DNA of 64,000 nt from Marinomonas polaris DSM 16579 (GTDB lineage: Bacteria; Pseudomonadota; Gammaproteobacteria; Pseudomonadales; Marinomonadaceae). Under the pieces are notes generated by a model that worked only from the letters and a program-made list of their open reading frames with translations, did not search any database and was not told the DNA's origin. The translations under genes were made by a program, and so were the position numbers. Shown here piece by piece: positions 1-10,060 of the stretch. Location: positions 124,001 through 188,000 of the forward strand of contig NZ_FQVF01000005.1 in the NCBI RefSeq assembly GCF_900129155.1. Reading direction: 5' to 3'. Every line of letters begins with the position of its first letter. Positions within the stretch are counted from its first letter, which is position 1.

Positions 1-1100
1 TCGTTAAAAAACAGACCAATTTCAGCTAATGACGGAATCTCTTGGTCGTCGTTGATGAGGACAATCAGTCCTTGTGCATCGATGAGTGAATAGGTTTGCG
101 GATGGGTGATAATATCCCCGTCTTTATTGACATACCCGAGTGCAGTGCCAACATCCTTTTGGATTAAGGTCGTGACGATTTTTGCCCACGTCACGCCGGT
201 TATTTCCACATCAAGGCGAATCGTATGATCTCCTTGGTGGCGAAATAAATCCTCCAGCACTTGCTCTGTTCCCGGAGCAATCAATGACCGTACCAGCATT
301 TCAGGATAGGCTCTCACAGGGCGTATGACCGCGTTTGCGCCAGCTGCCTTGAATCGTGGTCGATTAGAGTCATTAATCGCCTCAGCCATCACGAAGGCCG
401 ATGTATTTAGCGCTTGAACGCGATGCAAGGCATCAAAGGTTAAGCTGTCTGAGTGGCTGTCCTGAGCGTCTTGGCAAAGTACAATAATGTATTTCGCTTT
501 GTGAGTCCCAGCTGACTCCAACATACCATCTTCTAGTGCATCGCCAGTGTGATGAACTACGCCTTGTGATCTTAGATTAAGCGGTAAGCCTTCAGGAAAC
601 GCCTTCGTTAGGATTTGAATGGGAATATCTACTAACTCAGGTGTTTGGCTGATCTGATTAATCAGCAAGCCTAAATAACGTTCTGCGTCGTATTTTGGTG
701 TATTGATGATAAGTATATGATTTTGCATGTCGTCCCACTTCATACGGCCTTTGATACGCATTTCTTTACGCATTAGCCTGATTTCAACATAGTCACTGGC
801 GATTTGTGCTAGCAGGGTAATACCCATGCCATAAATTAATACGACAGTAGAAAACTGTCCCCAAAAGGTGGCTGCAGAGATATCGCCATAACCTGTGGTG
901 CTGGCCGATGTCATGGTCAGCCAGAAGGCTTGCCACCAATTTAAATCTTCAAAGAACACCATCGCCAAACTGTGAATCGCAATCACACCCGCTAACAGCA
1001 TCAGACGTTTATTCAAATCGCCCGTTTCATGCAGGTGTACTTTTTTCCGAAATTGGCGACGGCTATTTTTTTTCTTTAAGAGCAGTGAAAGAGAATTCAT
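1..1100 (-). CDS. K+ channel protein with RCK/TrkA-N-like domain (partial, 3' end outside window)
   Basis: Potassium channel subunit of the two-transmembrane plus cytoplasmic NAD-binding (RCK/TrkA-N) type, probably a tetrameric inner-membrane channel. I read the frame from ATG at 1098-1100 and it stays open to position 1, so the C-terminus is missing. Visible parts: a basic N-terminus, one TM helix (about residues 32-50), a pore loop with the selectivity filter TTGYGD at residues 68-73, a second TM helix (about 80-100), then a Rossmann-like region starting near the segment NHILIINTPKYDAERYLGLL. The family is known to gate by ligand binding to the RCK domain; the ligand cannot be read here. 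It is followed by trmL on the same strand with a 14-base gap on its upstream side. Confidence 0.85.
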   Translation of the reverse strand, partial: MNSLSLLLKKKNSRRQFRKKVHLHETGDLNKRLMLLAGVIAIHSLAMVFFEDLNWWQAFWLTMTSASTTGYGDISAATFWGQFSTVVLIYGMGITLLAQIASDYVEIRLMRKEMRIKGRMKWDDMQNHILIINTPKYDAERYLGLLINQISQTPELVDIPIQILTKAFPEGLPLNLRSQGVVHHTGDALEDGMLESAGTHKAKYIIVLCQDAQDSHSDSLTFDALHRVQALNTSAFVMAEAINDSNRPRFKAAGANAVIRPVRAYPEMLVRSLIAPGTEQVLEDLFRHQGDHTIRLDVEITGVTWAKIVTTLIQKDVGTALGYVNKDGDIITHPQTYSLIDAQGLIVLINDDQEIPSLAEIGLFFN

Positions 1101-1114
1101 CGTACCTCGGTTGG

Positions 1115-1588
1115 TTATTCGCTATCAGCTGGCATGGCATAACCTAGCTGACGCCAAGATTCGTAAACCATCACAGCAACGGTATTGGATAGGTTCAAGC
1201 TGCGAGAATTAGCTTGCATCGGCAAACGTAAGCGCTGAGCGGGTGGCAAGGCCTCGATAAACTCCGCAGGCAATCCACGAGTCTCAGGGCCAAAAACCAA
1301 CACATCATTTTCAGCAAAGCTTGCTTCACTGTGCGTATGGCTGCCCTTTGTTGTCAACGCGTAGATAGTGCCAATCTCATTTTGATCAACAAATGCCTGA
1401 AAGTCTGGATAGCGTTTTAGCCGCGTGAATTCATGATAATCTAACCCGGCTCGACGCAATTTCTTATCTTCAAGCTCAAAGCCAAGCGGCTCGATAAGAT
1501 GAAGATGATAGCCAGTGTTAGCGCATAATCGAATAACATTGCCTGTATTAGGCGGAATCTCAGGTTGGTAAAGTACGATGTGAAGCAT
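1115..1588 (-). CDS. trmL: tRNA (cytidine/uridine-2'-O-)-methyltransferase TrmL
   Basis: SPOUT-class methyltransferase that 2'-O-methylates the wobble base (position 34) of tRNA-Leu isoacceptors using SAM. The 157-residue length is normal for TrmL. Family motifs are present: N-terminal [20 protein letters not shown], the central FGPETRGLP segment, and the C-terminal knot region [15 protein letters not shown] that binds SAM. The start is supported by GGAG about nine bases upstream. It sits upstream of the K+ channel gene on the same strand, only 14 bases apart, so the two are probably co-transcribed. Confidence 0.95.
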   Translation of the reverse strand: MLHIVLYQPEIPPNTGNVIRLCANTGYHLHLIEPLGFELEDKKLRRAGLDYHEFTRLKRYPDFQAFVDQNEIGTIYALTTKGSHTHSEASFAENDVLVFGPETRGLPAEFIEALPPAQRLRLPMQANSRSLNLSNTVAVMVYESWRQLGYAMPADSE

Positions 1589-1668
1589 TGGTTTATCTCC
1601 TTGATATAGGAAGATAATACCAGACGAGCAGAAGAAACTAAGTTTTTAATTTTTTTTCAAAAAAACTA

Positions 1669-1696
1669 TTGACCAAAAAAAAGGTTTCTCTATAAT
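1669..1696 (+). promoter_or_regulatory. sigma70-type promoter of tRNA-Phe
   Basis: TTGACC (1669-1674) and a perfect TATAAT (1691-1696) are separated by 16 bases, with the tRNA starting 12 bases beyond the -10 box. A GC-rich discriminator (CGCCCC) follows the -10 box, typical of stringently controlled stable-RNA promoters. Confidence 0.8.
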
Positions 1697-1707
1697 ACGC
1701 CCCACTT

Positions 1708-1783
1708 GCCCAGATAGCTCAGTCGGTAGAGCAGAGGATTGAAAATCCTCGTGTCGGCGGTTCGATTCCGTCTCTGGGCACCA
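1708..1783 (+). tRNA. tRNA-Phe (anticodon GAA), copy 1
   Basis: 76-base tRNA with encoded CCA end. The acceptor stem pairs GCCCAGA with TCTGGGC, the D-arm contains AGCTCAGTCGGTAGAGC, the anticodon GAA is at 1741-1743 inside a GAGGATT/AATCCTC stem-loop, and the T-arm holds GTTCGATTCC. It is identical over its full length to the second copy at 1868. Confidence 0.97.
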
Positions 1784-1794
1784 TGATTAAGAAG

Positions 1795-1825
1795 AAAGCC
1801 TGCTATTTTTAGCAGGCTTTTTTTT
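1795..1825 (+). terminator. Rho-independent terminator between the two tRNA-Phe genes
   Basis: GCCTGCT (1798-1804) pairs with AGCAGGC (1811-1817) around a six-base loop, followed by an eight-T run. The position is odd because it should cut off copy 2, for which I see no good promoter. Confidence 0.85.
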
Positions 1826-1867
1826 GGTCGAAATGGCTAGCACATCTCCATAGTCATTTTTCTATTT

Positions 1868-1943
1868 GCCCAGATAGCTCAGTCGGTAGAGCAGAGGATT
1901 GAAAATCCTCGTGTCGGCGGTTCGATTCCGTCTCTGGGCACCA
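1868..1943 (+). tRNA. tRNA-Phe (anticodon GAA), copy 2
   Basis: Exact 76-base duplicate of the copy at 1708, including the encoded CCA end and anticodon GAA. The similarity hardly extends upstream (a few T/G bases) or downstream, so the repeat unit is the tRNA itself. No clear -35/-10 pair lies in the 42 bases between the preceding terminator and this gene, so expression may depend on read-through. Confidence 0.97.
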
Positions 1944-2074
1944 TATATACTTCGTCTTTCTCTAAAATAACCCCCCCACCAAGTTGCTTTTTATTACATA
2001 ACGTAACCAATATTAAATCTTAAAAACTCGCTGTTTTAGCTATGCTTAAACCATCTTTGATGGAGCAAGTGAAT

Positions 2075-5000
2075 ATGATGAGAGTGATGACGATAGTCGC
2101 CTTGACTGCGATGGGGTATTTTATCCTTGGCGTTGTGGGGTTGGCTGTTGCGATTTCACCAGGATACTCAACGATTATTTGGCCTGCTTCTGGCTTGGCG
2201 GTGGCGGCGTCTATCTTTTTTCCTAAGCAAGCGCCGTTCGGTATTTTCCTAGGTTCTTTGTTACTAAACATTGGTGCGACTTGGGTTAATAATCATGTTT
2301 TTGCTTTGTTTCTTCCCGTTCTTATTGCCCTTGGTTCAACGTTACAGTCTTTTGTTGGCGGCTATTTGGTTCGCCGCTTTGTAGGTATACCTTTTCAATT
2401 TTATCGTACTAGTTTAGTGGTTAGGTTTATCTTCTTAGCCGGTGTCTTATCCACCTTGATTAGTGCTAGTGTTGGTTCAACGTCGCTGCTTTCTTTTGGC
2501 ATCATTGGTAAAGAGGAGTTTCTAACCAATTGGCTGGTTTGGTGGGGCGGTGACATGATCGGGGTACTGGTTATGGTGCCTTGGTTAGCCGTGTGTTTCC
2601 CCAAATATTTTGGTAATAAATTTGATCATCCGCTGCGATTAATCGGCGGTTTTTTAACTGTGTTGGTTATTACGATTGTTCTGTCTTGTGGAAGCAGTTA
2701 CTCGGAATGGAACAAGCAATCGAGAGAGTTTCGTTCTAATGCTGAATTGTTAGAAGTGCTGCTTAATAATCGAATTAAAAACAGTGTGGATATGCTGCAT
2801 AGCTTTGTTGGTTTGATAAACGGTAGTGAGCAGATTGAGGCGAATGAGTTTGAGCTTTTTGCTGACAGTGTAATGCGACGAGATGATTCTATTCTTGGGG
2901 TGTCATTAAACTTTGCTGTAGCCGGAAAGGATATTGCTAGCTTTGAACAGATGATTCAAAAAAGCTACCCAGACCATACCTTTCAAGTGAAAAAAAGAGA
3001 CAGCGAGGGCAAACTTATACCTGTTGCGCCAAGAACTCGACATATTGTAGTGACCTTTATTAGTCCCTTAAAGGGTAATGACGCAGCGTTGGGCTACGAT
3101 GTTTATTCGCAAGCCGATCGACGTTTTGCCCTAGATAATGCGATTTTTCTTCGTGAAGCTTATCCAACAGCGCCACTTAAGTTGGTTCAAAATTCAAATG
3201 GAATATTGCTCTTTCTGCCTTTTTTTGATCGAAAAACAGATGCTTTTTTAGGTGTTGCTACAGCGGTTATTGAATTGGATGTGTTAACCGAAACGATTGT
3301 TAAGCAAGGCCTTCTCCCCAATACTGAACTCTACTTGGTCGATACTGACAATGGAACATCCAAGCCTATTATCGTGACAAAAAATACGGCAGCTCATTTG
3401 TCTGCAGAAGAATTGGTTGCTCGTTACTACGCCGGTGAATTTCATCATGCGGTTAATTTCGTTATTAATGTCGGTGGCAAAAACTGGCAGTTGTATCAAG
3501 TTAGTGACAACTATTTTTTCAAACAGCCTTGGATCGTAAAATTCGTTTTAGCTTGTGGCTTTTTATTCACGGGATTATTTGGTTGGTTTTTATTGATTGT
3601 GAGTAGCCATACAGCGGAAGTTGAAAATCGAGTGAGATTAAGGACGCGAGATTTGCAGTTGGCAAACGAGCATTTAAAAGCGTCTGAACTAGAGCAGAGT
3701 AAAGCCAAAGAAGAAGCGCAAGAAGCCAACCGCGCTAAGAGTGAGTTTTTGGCAAATATGAGCCATGAAATTCGTACGCCATTAAATGGCGTTATTGGTT
3801 GTTTGTCTTTGTTGATGAATACGAAACTGCAGCCTGAGCAGTCGAATTTAGCAAAAATATCTCAGCAGAGTGCGGAATCCTTGCTGGATATTATTAATGA
3901 TATTTTAGATTTGTCTAAGATTGAGATGGGAACTTTAGTATTAGATAAACAGGATTTTGAGTTACGTGCGTTAATTGAAGAAGTGACCAATATCTTTGTT
4001 TTAAAAGCCGAAGAGAAAGGCATTATATTAAATTCGCCAACGACACCTATTCCTAATGTTACGTTGTTTGGAGATAGATTACGCATCAAGCAAGTATTGG
4101 TTAATTTGATGGGTAATGCGGTTAAATTTACTCAAGAGGGTGAAGTGGCGTTGCGATTTGCGATTGAGCCGCTAGCAGATGATAGTGTTATTTTGCGTAT
4201 TGTTATTGAAGACTCTGGAATTGGTATTTCTAAAGAGAATCAAAGCCATTTATTCCAGCGTTTTAAACAAGCCGATGGTTCGACAACACGCAAGTTTGGT
4301 GGCACTGGATTGGGTTTAGCAATCAGTAAAGAAATCATCCAAGCCATGGATGGTGAAATAGGTTTAAACTCGGTAGAAGGTCAAGGTTCATCTTTTTGGT
4401 TTCGTATACCACTCACGCTTGTGTCTGCTATGGAGCATACTTCTGTGGCCGGTTATGCTTCAGAATCGGCGGTTAGAGTGACGTTAATTTATCGTAATAA
4501 AACTGGTCGCGAGTATGTTGCTGCATTGCTCGATACATTTGGTGTCATTTACAATGCTTACGACAGTGTTAACGGTGCGCTTGCTGATAGTGAATGGATA
4601 GGAAATTGTATATTACTGGACTCAGATGTCGTTTCGGCTGTTTCTGAAGTTTCTGAATTAGAAGTGTTCTGTAAGAAGAATGCGATTAAGCAAGTATTAC
4701 TACAAGGACGTTCAAGTATGGATTTTGATAAAGAGAAGTACGATGCTTCTTTAACGAAACCAGTATTTCAGCAGCCGTTGCTGGACGTTCTTGAAAATCT
4801 AAAACCGTTAGTTGAAGGAGAGCCTGTGATGGCGGCGAAAGACGTAGAAAAAACTCCAGATGGTCGGCCAATATTTATAGCCAAAGTTCTATTGGCGGAA
4901 GACAATTTAACCAACCAGATTGTTGCCCGTGGTTTGCTGAATTTATATGGCGTAGAAGTTGTGGTGGCGGAAAACGGTCAGAAAGCTGTTGAGCAAGCCC

Positions 5001-5248
5001 AATCAACTCAATTTGATATGATCTTCATGGATTGCCAGATGCCGGTAATGGATGGTTATGAAGCGACTCGAACCATTCGCCAGTTTACCGATGCTCAAAC
5101 GCCTTCTGATGTAGCGATTGTTGCTCTTAGTGCTAATGCCATGAAAGGCGATGAAGATGAATGTTTTGCAGCAGGCATGAATGATCATATTGCAAAACCG
5201 ATTTCACAAGATAAATTGATCGCAATACTCACAAAATGGCTTCCTTAG
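2075..5248 (+). CDS. MASE1/CHASE hybrid sensor histidine kinase
   Basis: Membrane-bound hybrid histidine kinase feeding a phosphorelay. Order of parts: a multi-TM MASE1-like region (first ~230 residues), an extracytoplasmic CHASE-like domain containing the [12 protein letters not shown] segment, another TM helix with a coiled coil, HisKA with phospho-acceptor in [10 protein letters not shown] (His about residue 564), HATPase_c (N box, GTGLGLAIS), a weakly recognisable receiver-like segment, and a C-terminal receiver ([11 protein letters not shown], Asp about 986). The start at 2075 is preferred because GGAG lies nine bases upstream; an upstream ATG at 2042 has no ribosome site. The Hpt protein immediately downstream is the likely phosphorelay partner. 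CHASE domains sense small extracellular ligands; the ligand is not predictable. Confidence 0.9.
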   Translation: MMRVMTIVALTAMGYFILGVVGLAVAISPGYSTIIWPASGLAVAASIFFPKQAPFGIFLGSLLLNIGATWVNNHVFALFLPVLIALGSTLQSFVGGYLVRRFVGIPFQFYRTSLVVRFIFLAGVLSTLISASVGSTSLLSFGIIGKEEFLTNWLVWWGGDMIGVLVMVPWLAVCFPKYFGNKFDHPLRLIGGFLTVLVITIVLSCGSSYSEWNKQSREFRSNAELLEVLLNNRIKNSVDMLHSFVGLINGSEQIEANEFELFADSVMRRDDSILGVSLNFAVAGKDIASFEQMIQKSYPDHTFQVKKRDSEGKLIPVAPRTRHIVVTFISPLKGNDAALGYDVYSQADRRFALDNAIFLREAYPTAPLKLVQNSNGILLFLPFFDRKTDAFLGVATAVIELDVLTETIVKQGLLPNTELYLVDTDNGTSKPIIVTKNTAAHLSAEELVARYYAGEFHHAVNFVINVGGKNWQLYQVSDNYFFKQPWIVKFVLACGFLFTGLFGWFLLIVSSHTAEVENRVRLRTRDLQLANEHLKASELEQSKAKEEAQEANRAKSEFLANMSHEIRTPLNGVIGCLSLLMNTKLQPEQSNLAKISQQSAESLLDIINDILDLSKIEMGTLVLDKQDFELRALIEEVTNIFVLKAEEKGIILNSPTTPIPNVTLFGDRLRIKQVLVNLMGNAVKFTQEGEVALRFAIEPLADDSVILRIVIEDSGIGISKENQSHLFQRFKQADGSTTRKFGGTGLGLAISKEIIQAMDGEIGLNSVEGQGSSFWFRIPLTLVSAMEHTSVAGYASESAVRVTLIYRNKTGREYVAALLDTFGVIYNAYDSVNGALADSEWIGNCILLDSDVVSAVSEVSELEVFCKKNAIKQVLLQGRSSMDFDKEKYDASLTKPVFQQPLLDVLENLKPLVEGEPVMAAKDVEKTPDGRPIFIAKVLLAEDNLTNQIVARGLLNLYGVEVVVAENGQKAVEQAQSTQFDMIFMDCQMPVMDGYEATRTIRQFTDAQTPSDVAIVALSANAMKGDEDECFAAGMNDHIAKPISQDKLIAILTKWLP

Positions 5249-5278
5249 GGAATAGTATTGAGATGGAGATTCTTTGTC

Positions 5279-5626
5279 ATGTTTGAGCCTAAGGTATTTG
5301 ATAATACAGATTACGAGAGTCGTCTGGCCTACAACCACGAATTAATGACATTGGTTGCTGTGGAGTTTGTTAAAGAAGCAACGACCTTGTTAGGAGTTCT
5401 GCAGGCTCATATGGCAGATGAGGATTGGGATAATTTTGCTCTTGTGGCGCATCGTTTAAAAGGTGCTGCGTTGGAAGTGTCTGGTTATCGTTTTTGTCGA
5501 TTAATTGCCGAGATGGAAAAACTCTCGATAAAGCGTGAAAGTGGCCTGCTTCCGACTAGCTATGTGACTTTGAATGATGAGTTTAAGGCCTTAGTGCTTG
5601 CCCTTAATCAAGAAGTTTTGCGTTAA
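5279..5626 (+). CDS. Hpt-domain phosphotransfer protein
   Basis: Stand-alone histidine phosphotransfer protein of 115 residues, all-helical. The Hpt signature AHRLKGAALEVSG carries the phospho-accepting His at about residue 58. It lies 30 bases behind the hybrid kinase, which has HisKA and receiver domains but no Hpt of its own, so this protein most likely completes that His-Asp-His-Asp relay. ATG at 5279 is chosen because GGAG precedes it by ten bases; a TTG at 5258 in frame is less likely. The terminal response regulator is not in this window next to it. Confidence 0.85.
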   Translation: MFEPKVFDNTDYESRLAYNHELMTLVAVEFVKEATTLLGVLQAHMADEDWDNFALVAHRLKGAALEVSGYRFCRLIAEMEKLSIKRESGLLPTSYVTLNDEFKALVLALNQEVLR

Positions 5627-5737
5627 ATTTTATCTAATAGATCTTTTAATAACCTTTCATAGTGCTTTCGTTTTTACTTATTTTTCTTTCATTTCTGCTG
5701 TTTTTGCCTATCTTTCTTCTGTTTATTCGTTAAAAAA

Positions 5738-5795
5738 GTTTCATTTGAATTAAAATTGTATTTCAAATGAAACCTAACTATCATCAAAGTGAAAC
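5738..5795. promoter_or_regulatory. Operator-like inverted repeat plus third half-site upstream of ugpB
   Basis: GTTTCATTTGAA (5738-5749) and TTCAAATGAAAC (5762-5773) are exact reverse complements with a 12-base spacer. A third similar half-site, CAAAGTGAAAC, ends at 5795. There is no T-run, so this is not a terminator. A DeoR-family regulator is encoded in the same gene cluster and is the obvious candidate ligand-responsive binder; that link is inference. Confidence 0.6.
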
Positions 5796-5855
5796 ATTTT
5801 CTTTTTATAGTCGTTCTTTCTTTTCTAATAAAAACTCATTGTGAGGAACACGGAA

Positions 5856-7157
5856 ATGCATAATTTGAAGTTAGCGTCAGTTGTTGTTGGTTTATCTATT
5901 GCGAGTTCAGGCTTTGCCGCCACTGAAATCGAATGGTGGCATGCAATGGGTGGTGCAAATGGCGAAAAAGTAAATGAAATCGCTAAAGCGTTTAATGATT
6001 CGCAAGACGCTTATGAAGTGAAACCGGTTTATAAAGGCAATTACACCGAGACAATGACGTCAGCTATTGCCGCGTTTCGTGCGAAACAGCAACCCGCTAT
6101 CGTTCAAGTATTTGAAGTCGGTACCGCCAGTATGATGGCGGCAAAAGGCGCTATCTATCCAGTATATAAACTGATGAAAGATTCAGGTCAGGCGTTTGAT
6201 GAAAGTGCCTATTTAAGTGCCGTTACGGGTTATTACTCGAACAGCGATGGTCAAATGCTTTCTATGCCTTTCAACAGTTCTACTCCAGTACTGTATTACA
6301 ACAAAGATTTGTTCAAAAAAGCGGGTATTAGCCAAGCGCCAAAAACATGGCAAGATGTAGAAAGTGTTTCTAATAAATTGCTGGCGTCTGGCGTGACTTG
6401 CGGTTTCACCACGGCTTGGCAGTCTTGGATTCAATTGGAAAACCTAAGTGCTCGTCACAATGTGCCATTTGCTTCTTTGGATAACGGCTTTGGTGGTTTG
6501 AAAACAGAATTGAAATTTAATGGGCCATTGCAAGTTGCTCACGTACAGAAAATGGGCGAGTGGCAGAAGAGCGGTATTTTTAGCTATTCTGGCCGTACCA
6601 ATGACGGTGCAGCGAAATTCTACAGCCAAGAATGTGCCATGTTTACCGAGTCTTCTGCAGGTTACGCAGGCATAAAACGTAATGCGAAATTCGATTTTGG
6701 TGTGGCCGAGCTTCCTTATTGGGAAGGTAAGGTAAAACAGCCTTCTAACACTATTATCGGTGGTGCATCTTTATGGGTGTTGCAAGGCCATTCTAAAGAA
6801 GAGTACAAAGGCGTAGCTTCTTTCCTAAGTTACTTGTCGAAAGCTTCTGTACAAGCGGATTGGCACCAATTTTCTGGTTACTTGCCAATTACTAAAGCGG
6901 CATACGATTTGACAAAAGAGCAAGGTTTCTACAAAGCAAATCCTGGTACAGAAACGGGTGTTATTCAAATGACAACGGGCACACCAACGGCAAACACCAA
7001 AGGTTTGCGTTTGGGTAACTTTGTGCAGATTCGTGGTGTTATCGACGAAGCACTAGAGTCTGTATGGAGTGGTGATGTAGACGCGCAAACTGCACTGAAT
7101 ACAGCGGTTGAGCGTGGTAATGCGCAGCTTCGTAAATTCGAAAAAGCGAACGATTAA
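5856..7157 (+). CDS. ugpB: sn-glycerol-3-phosphate ABC transporter substrate-binding protein UgpB
   Basis: Periplasmic binding protein for glycerol-3-phosphate and glycerophosphodiesters. A signal peptide (HNLKLASVVVGLSIASSGFA) precedes the mature start TEIEWWHAMGG, and the region KQQPAIVQVFEVGTASMMAA is typical of UgpB. Length (433 residues) agrees with E. coli UgpB. ATG 5856 has GAGGA eight bases upstream; the in-frame GTG at 5841 overlaps that ribosome site and is rejected. A strong hairpin follows the gene, so the binding protein is probably made in excess over the permeases, as is common for ABC importers. Confidence 0.93.
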   Translation: MHNLKLASVVVGLSIASSGFAATEIEWWHAMGGANGEKVNEIAKAFNDSQDAYEVKPVYKGNYTETMTSAIAAFRAKQQPAIVQVFEVGTASMMAAKGAIYPVYKLMKDSGQAFDESAYLSAVTGYYSNSDGQMLSMPFNSSTPVLYYNKDLFKKAGISQAPKTWQDVESVSNKLLASGVTCGFTTAWQSWIQLENLSARHNVPFASLDNGFGGLKTELKFNGPLQVAHVQKMGEWQKSGIFSYSGRTNDGAAKFYSQECAMFTESSAGYAGIKRNAKFDFGVAELPYWEGKVKQPSNTIIGGASLWVLQGHSKEEYKGVASFLSYLSKASVQADWHQFSGYLPITKAAYDLTKEQGFYKANPGTETGVIQMTTGTPTANTKGLRLGNFVQIRGVIDEALESVWSGDVDAQTALNTAVERGNAQLRKFEKAND

Positions 7158-7166
7158 ATAAAATCT

Positions 7167-7202
7167 ACGCCCTTATGTTTTAACGCATAAGGGCGTTTTT
7201 TT
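7167..7202 (+). terminator. Intra-operon terminator/attenuator after ugpB
   Basis: ACGCCCTTATG (7167-7177) pairs perfectly with CATAAGGGCGT (7186-7196) around an eight-base loop, followed by a T-run. It lies between ugpB and ugpA and likely lets only part of transcription continue. Confidence 0.85.
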
Positions 7203-7259
7203 ACTTACATAAATTGTTTTTCTTTTTTATTTGTCGTTCTCTTTTGTTTGGATTGTCCG

Positions 7260-8138
7260 ATGACGGTTACCTTCCCCCAAAAAGGCCTGCCTTGGCTGTT
7301 GTTATTACCACAGTTGTTGGTGACGGCGATTTTCTTTCTTTGGCCTGCTGAGCAAGCTTTAGAACAAGCGTTTTACCAAGAAGACGCATTCGGTTTGAGT
7401 CGTGAATTTATTGGCTTAGAAAACTTTGCAGCCTTATTTACTGATCCTTTGTATTACCAGTCAATGTTGACTACTTTGGTATTCAGTTTTTCTGTTGCCA
7501 TTGTGGGTATGTCTTTGGCGCTGTTGTTGGCCGTGATGGCGGATCGAGTGATCCGCGGCAAACTGGCGTATCAAACATTATTAATCTGGCCGTATGCCGT
7601 TGCGCCTGCTTTAGCTGGTGTATTGTGGTGGATTTTATTTGATCCGAGCATGGGGCCGATTGCCCTATGGTTGAAGTCTGCTGGTGTCGATTGGAACCAT
7701 TACCTTAATGGTAACCAAGCCATGATATTGGTGGTGATTGCTTCTACTTGGAAGCAAATTAGCTACAACTTTTTATTCTTCCTCGCGGGTTTACAAGCCG
7801 TGCCACGTTCGCTTATTGAGGCGGCGGCGATTGACGGCGCGAGCCCATTTAAGCGTTTTTGGACGATTGTTTTTCCGCTTTTGTCCCCGACGACGTTTTT
7901 CTTGTTGGTCGTTAACCTTGTTTATGCTTTCTTCGAAACCTTCGGTGTGATCGATGCGACCACCAAAGGTGGTCCTGGTCAAAGTACGACTACCTTGGTT
8001 TATAAAGTGTTTAATGACGGTTTTGTCGGCTTAGATCTTGGTGGATCTGCGGCGCAATCTGTTGTGCTAATGGCGATTGTCGGTTTGATGACGGTCATTC
8101 AGTTTCGTTTTATTGAGCGTAAGGTGCAGTACTCATGA
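7260..8138 (+). CDS. ugpA: sn-glycerol-3-phosphate ABC transporter permease UgpA
   Basis: Inner-membrane permease of the MalF type with about six TM helices. The EAA loop [20 protein letters not shown], which docks onto the ATPase, is at about two thirds of the 292-residue protein. The motif [15 protein letters not shown] toward the C-terminus is typical of sugar/glycerol-phosphate permeases. ATG 7260 is chosen over TTG 7248; the ribosome site is weak. The stop overlaps the ugpE start (ATGA), so the two permeases are translationally coupled and presumably form a heterodimer. Confidence 0.92.
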   Translation: MTVTFPQKGLPWLLLLPQLLVTAIFFLWPAEQALEQAFYQEDAFGLSREFIGLENFAALFTDPLYYQSMLTTLVFSFSVAIVGMSLALLLAVMADRVIRGKLAYQTLLIWPYAVAPALAGVLWWILFDPSMGPIALWLKSAGVDWNHYLNGNQAMILVVIASTWKQISYNFLFFLAGLQAVPRSLIEAAAIDGASPFKRFWTIVFPLLSPTTFFLLVVNLVYAFFETFGVIDATTKGGPGQSTTTLVYKVFNDGFVGLDLGGSAAQSVVLMAIVGLMTVIQFRFIERKVQYS

Positions 8139-8983
8139 TCGAAAATCGACCTTGGTTAACCTTTGCGAGTCATGCAACGTTATTGATGGGTATTGCTTTA
8201 GTGGCGTTGCCTGTTTGGATGGCGCTGGTGGCATCGACTCACCCTGCATCAGCCTTTGGTGCTGGTCATATTCCTTTGTGGTTCGGCGATGCTGGCGCGG
8301 AAACTTGGGGCACTGTATTGTTTGAAAAAGCTGGTAACGGCGTGGATACGCCAGTCTGGTTTATGATGCTGAACTCTTTGATCATGGCGCTGGGGATTAC
8401 CTTCGGCAAAATTGCCATTTCGTTGTTGTCGGCTTATGCGATTGTGTTCTTTCGCTTCCCGTTCCGTAACCTGTGTTTTTGGATCATTTTCATGACCTTA
8501 ATGCTGCCTGTTGAGGTACGAATTGTACCTACTTACGAGGTGGTGGCGAATCTTGATCTGCTTAACAGCTACACAGGTTTAACCTTGCCTTTGATCGCCA
8601 GTGCGACGGCGACCTTCTTGTTTCGTCAGTGCTTTTTAAGTATTCCTGGCGAGCTGGTGGAAGCTGCTCGAATGGATGGTGCTGGGCCGTGGCGTTTCTT
8701 TTTTGACATTTTGTTGCCGCTGTCTAGAACCAATATCGCGGCCTTGTTTGTGATCTTGTTTATTTACGGTTGGAATCAATATCTATGGCCTTTGTTGATC
8801 ACCACAGACGACGCTTATTACACCTTGGTAATGAGTATAAAGCGCATGTTGTCGGTGACCGATGGTGATATCGCATGGAACCAAATTATGGCAACCACCT
8901 TATTAGCGATGTTGCCACCGGTTGCGGTGGTGATTGGCATGCAGAAGCTGTTTGTTAAAGGCTTAGTGGATTCGGAGAAGTAG
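8135..8983 (+). CDS. ugpE: sn-glycerol-3-phosphate ABC transporter permease UgpE
   Basis: Second permease subunit (MalG type, 282 residues, about six TM helices). The EAA loop reads [20 protein letters not shown]. The periplasmic loop after TM1 is rich in Ala/Gly, as in UgpE. The start overlaps the ugpA stop by four bases. It partners with UgpA and receives ATP-driven motion from UgpC, encoded two bases downstream of its stop codon. Confidence 0.92.
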   Translation: MIENRPWLTFASHATLLMGIALVALPVWMALVASTHPASAFGAGHIPLWFGDAGAETWGTVLFEKAGNGVDTPVWFMMLNSLIMALGITFGKIAISLLSAYAIVFFRFPFRNLCFWIIFMTLMLPVEVRIVPTYEVVANLDLLNSYTGLTLPLIASATATFLFRQCFLSIPGELVEAARMDGAGPWRFFFDILLPLSRTNIAALFVILFIYGWNQYLWPLLITTDDAYYTLVMSIKRMLSVTDGDIAWNQIMATTLLAMLPPVAVVIGMQKLFVKGLVDSEK

Positions 8984-8985
8984 TA

Positions 8986-10059
8986 ATGACGGACGTTATT
9001 TTAGAAAAAGTTGGTAAGACCTATCCTAATGGTTATCACGCGATTCCAAGCGTAGATTTATCGATTGAAGAAGGTGAGTTTATTGTTTTAGTTGGGCCAT
9101 CAGGCTGTGGTAAATCCACCTTGTTGCGCATGGTGGCGGGTCTAGAAAGTATTTCTACTGGCGAGCTACGCATTCGTGGCGAGCGTATGAATGAAAAAGA
9201 ACCGGCAGAACGTGACATCGCCATGGTGTTTCAGAATTACGCCTTGTACCCGCATATGTCTGTGTACGACAACATGGCCTATGGCTTGAAAAACCGCGGA
9301 ATGGCAAAAAATCTTATTGAAGAAAAAGTCAGTGATGTGGCCGCTATGCTGGGTTTAACCGAGTTGCTACAGCGTAAGCCGCGTCAGTTATCCGGTGGAC
9401 AACGTCAGCGTGTTGCCATGGGACGCGCTATGGTTCGAGATCCGAAAGTGTTTTTGTTTGATGAACCTTTGTCTAACCTAGATGCTAAGTTGCGAGTGCA
9501 GATGCGCGTCGAGATTCGTCAGCTGCAGCGCAAATTAGGCACGACAACCTTGTATGTTACCCATGATCAGGTGGAAGCCATGACTTTGGCCGATCGCTTA
9601 GTGGTATTGAACAAGGGGAAGGCGGAACAGATAGGTACGCCAATGGATTTATACAATAAACCTGCAACGCCTTTTGTGGCGGCGTTTATTGGTTCTCCAT
9701 CGATGAATTTGATCGATGCAAATCTAACCGAACAAGGCATCAAAATCTCTGAAGCCTTAACTTTGCCGCTTTCTCATCAACACCGAGGCGGCATTGTCTG
9801 GGGGATTCGCCCTGAGCATTTAGAAGTGAGCGATGAGCATAACGCCGATTTCGCTTTACGTATCCTAGCGGTAGAATCCTTGGGTGCAGAGACTCTAATT
9901 CACGGCAAAGTAGAGACTGAATTAGGTAATGGCGATCCGATGGTGGTACGTTTGTCTGGGCCGCATTTACCGGATGTGAATAGCCTTATGTGGTTAACGG
10001 CGCCAGTGTTGCATTGGCACCTATTTGACGCAAAAACTCAACAACGATTGCGAGACTAA
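8986..10059 (+). CDS. ugpC: sn-glycerol-3-phosphate ABC transporter ATP-binding protein UgpC
   Basis: ATPase of the MalK/UgpC subfamily. Walker A GPSGCGKST (about residue 38), Q-loop NYALYPHMSV, signature LSGGQRQRVAMGRAM, Walker B VFLFDEPLSNLDA and the H-loop YVTHDQVEAM are intact. A C-terminal OB-type regulatory domain (from about residue 240, IRPEHLEVSD) completes the 357 residues. GGAG upstream of ATG 8986 supports the start. The gene is followed directly by ugpQ, so uptake and hydrolysis of glycerophosphodiesters are coupled. Confidence 0.93.
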   Translation: MTDVILEKVGKTYPNGYHAIPSVDLSIEEGEFIVLVGPSGCGKSTLLRMVAGLESISTGELRIRGERMNEKEPAERDIAMVFQNYALYPHMSVYDNMAYGLKNRGMAKNLIEEKVSDVAAMLGLTELLQRKPRQLSGGQRQRVAMGRAMVRDPKVFLFDEPLSNLDAKLRVQMRVEIRQLQRKLGTTTLYVTHDQVEAMTLADRLVVLNKGKAEQIGTPMDLYNKPATPFVAAFIGSPSMNLIDANLTEQGIKISEALTLPLSHQHRGGIVWGIRPEHLEVSDEHNADFALRILAVESLGAETLIHGKVETELGNGDPMVVRLSGPHLPDVNSLMWLTAPVLHWHLFDAKTQQRLRD

Positions 10060-10060
10060 T

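Noticed and set aside
908-1147. 79-codon plus-strand frame at the window start
   Set aside because: Antisense to the K+ channel gene, whose selectivity filter lies right here.
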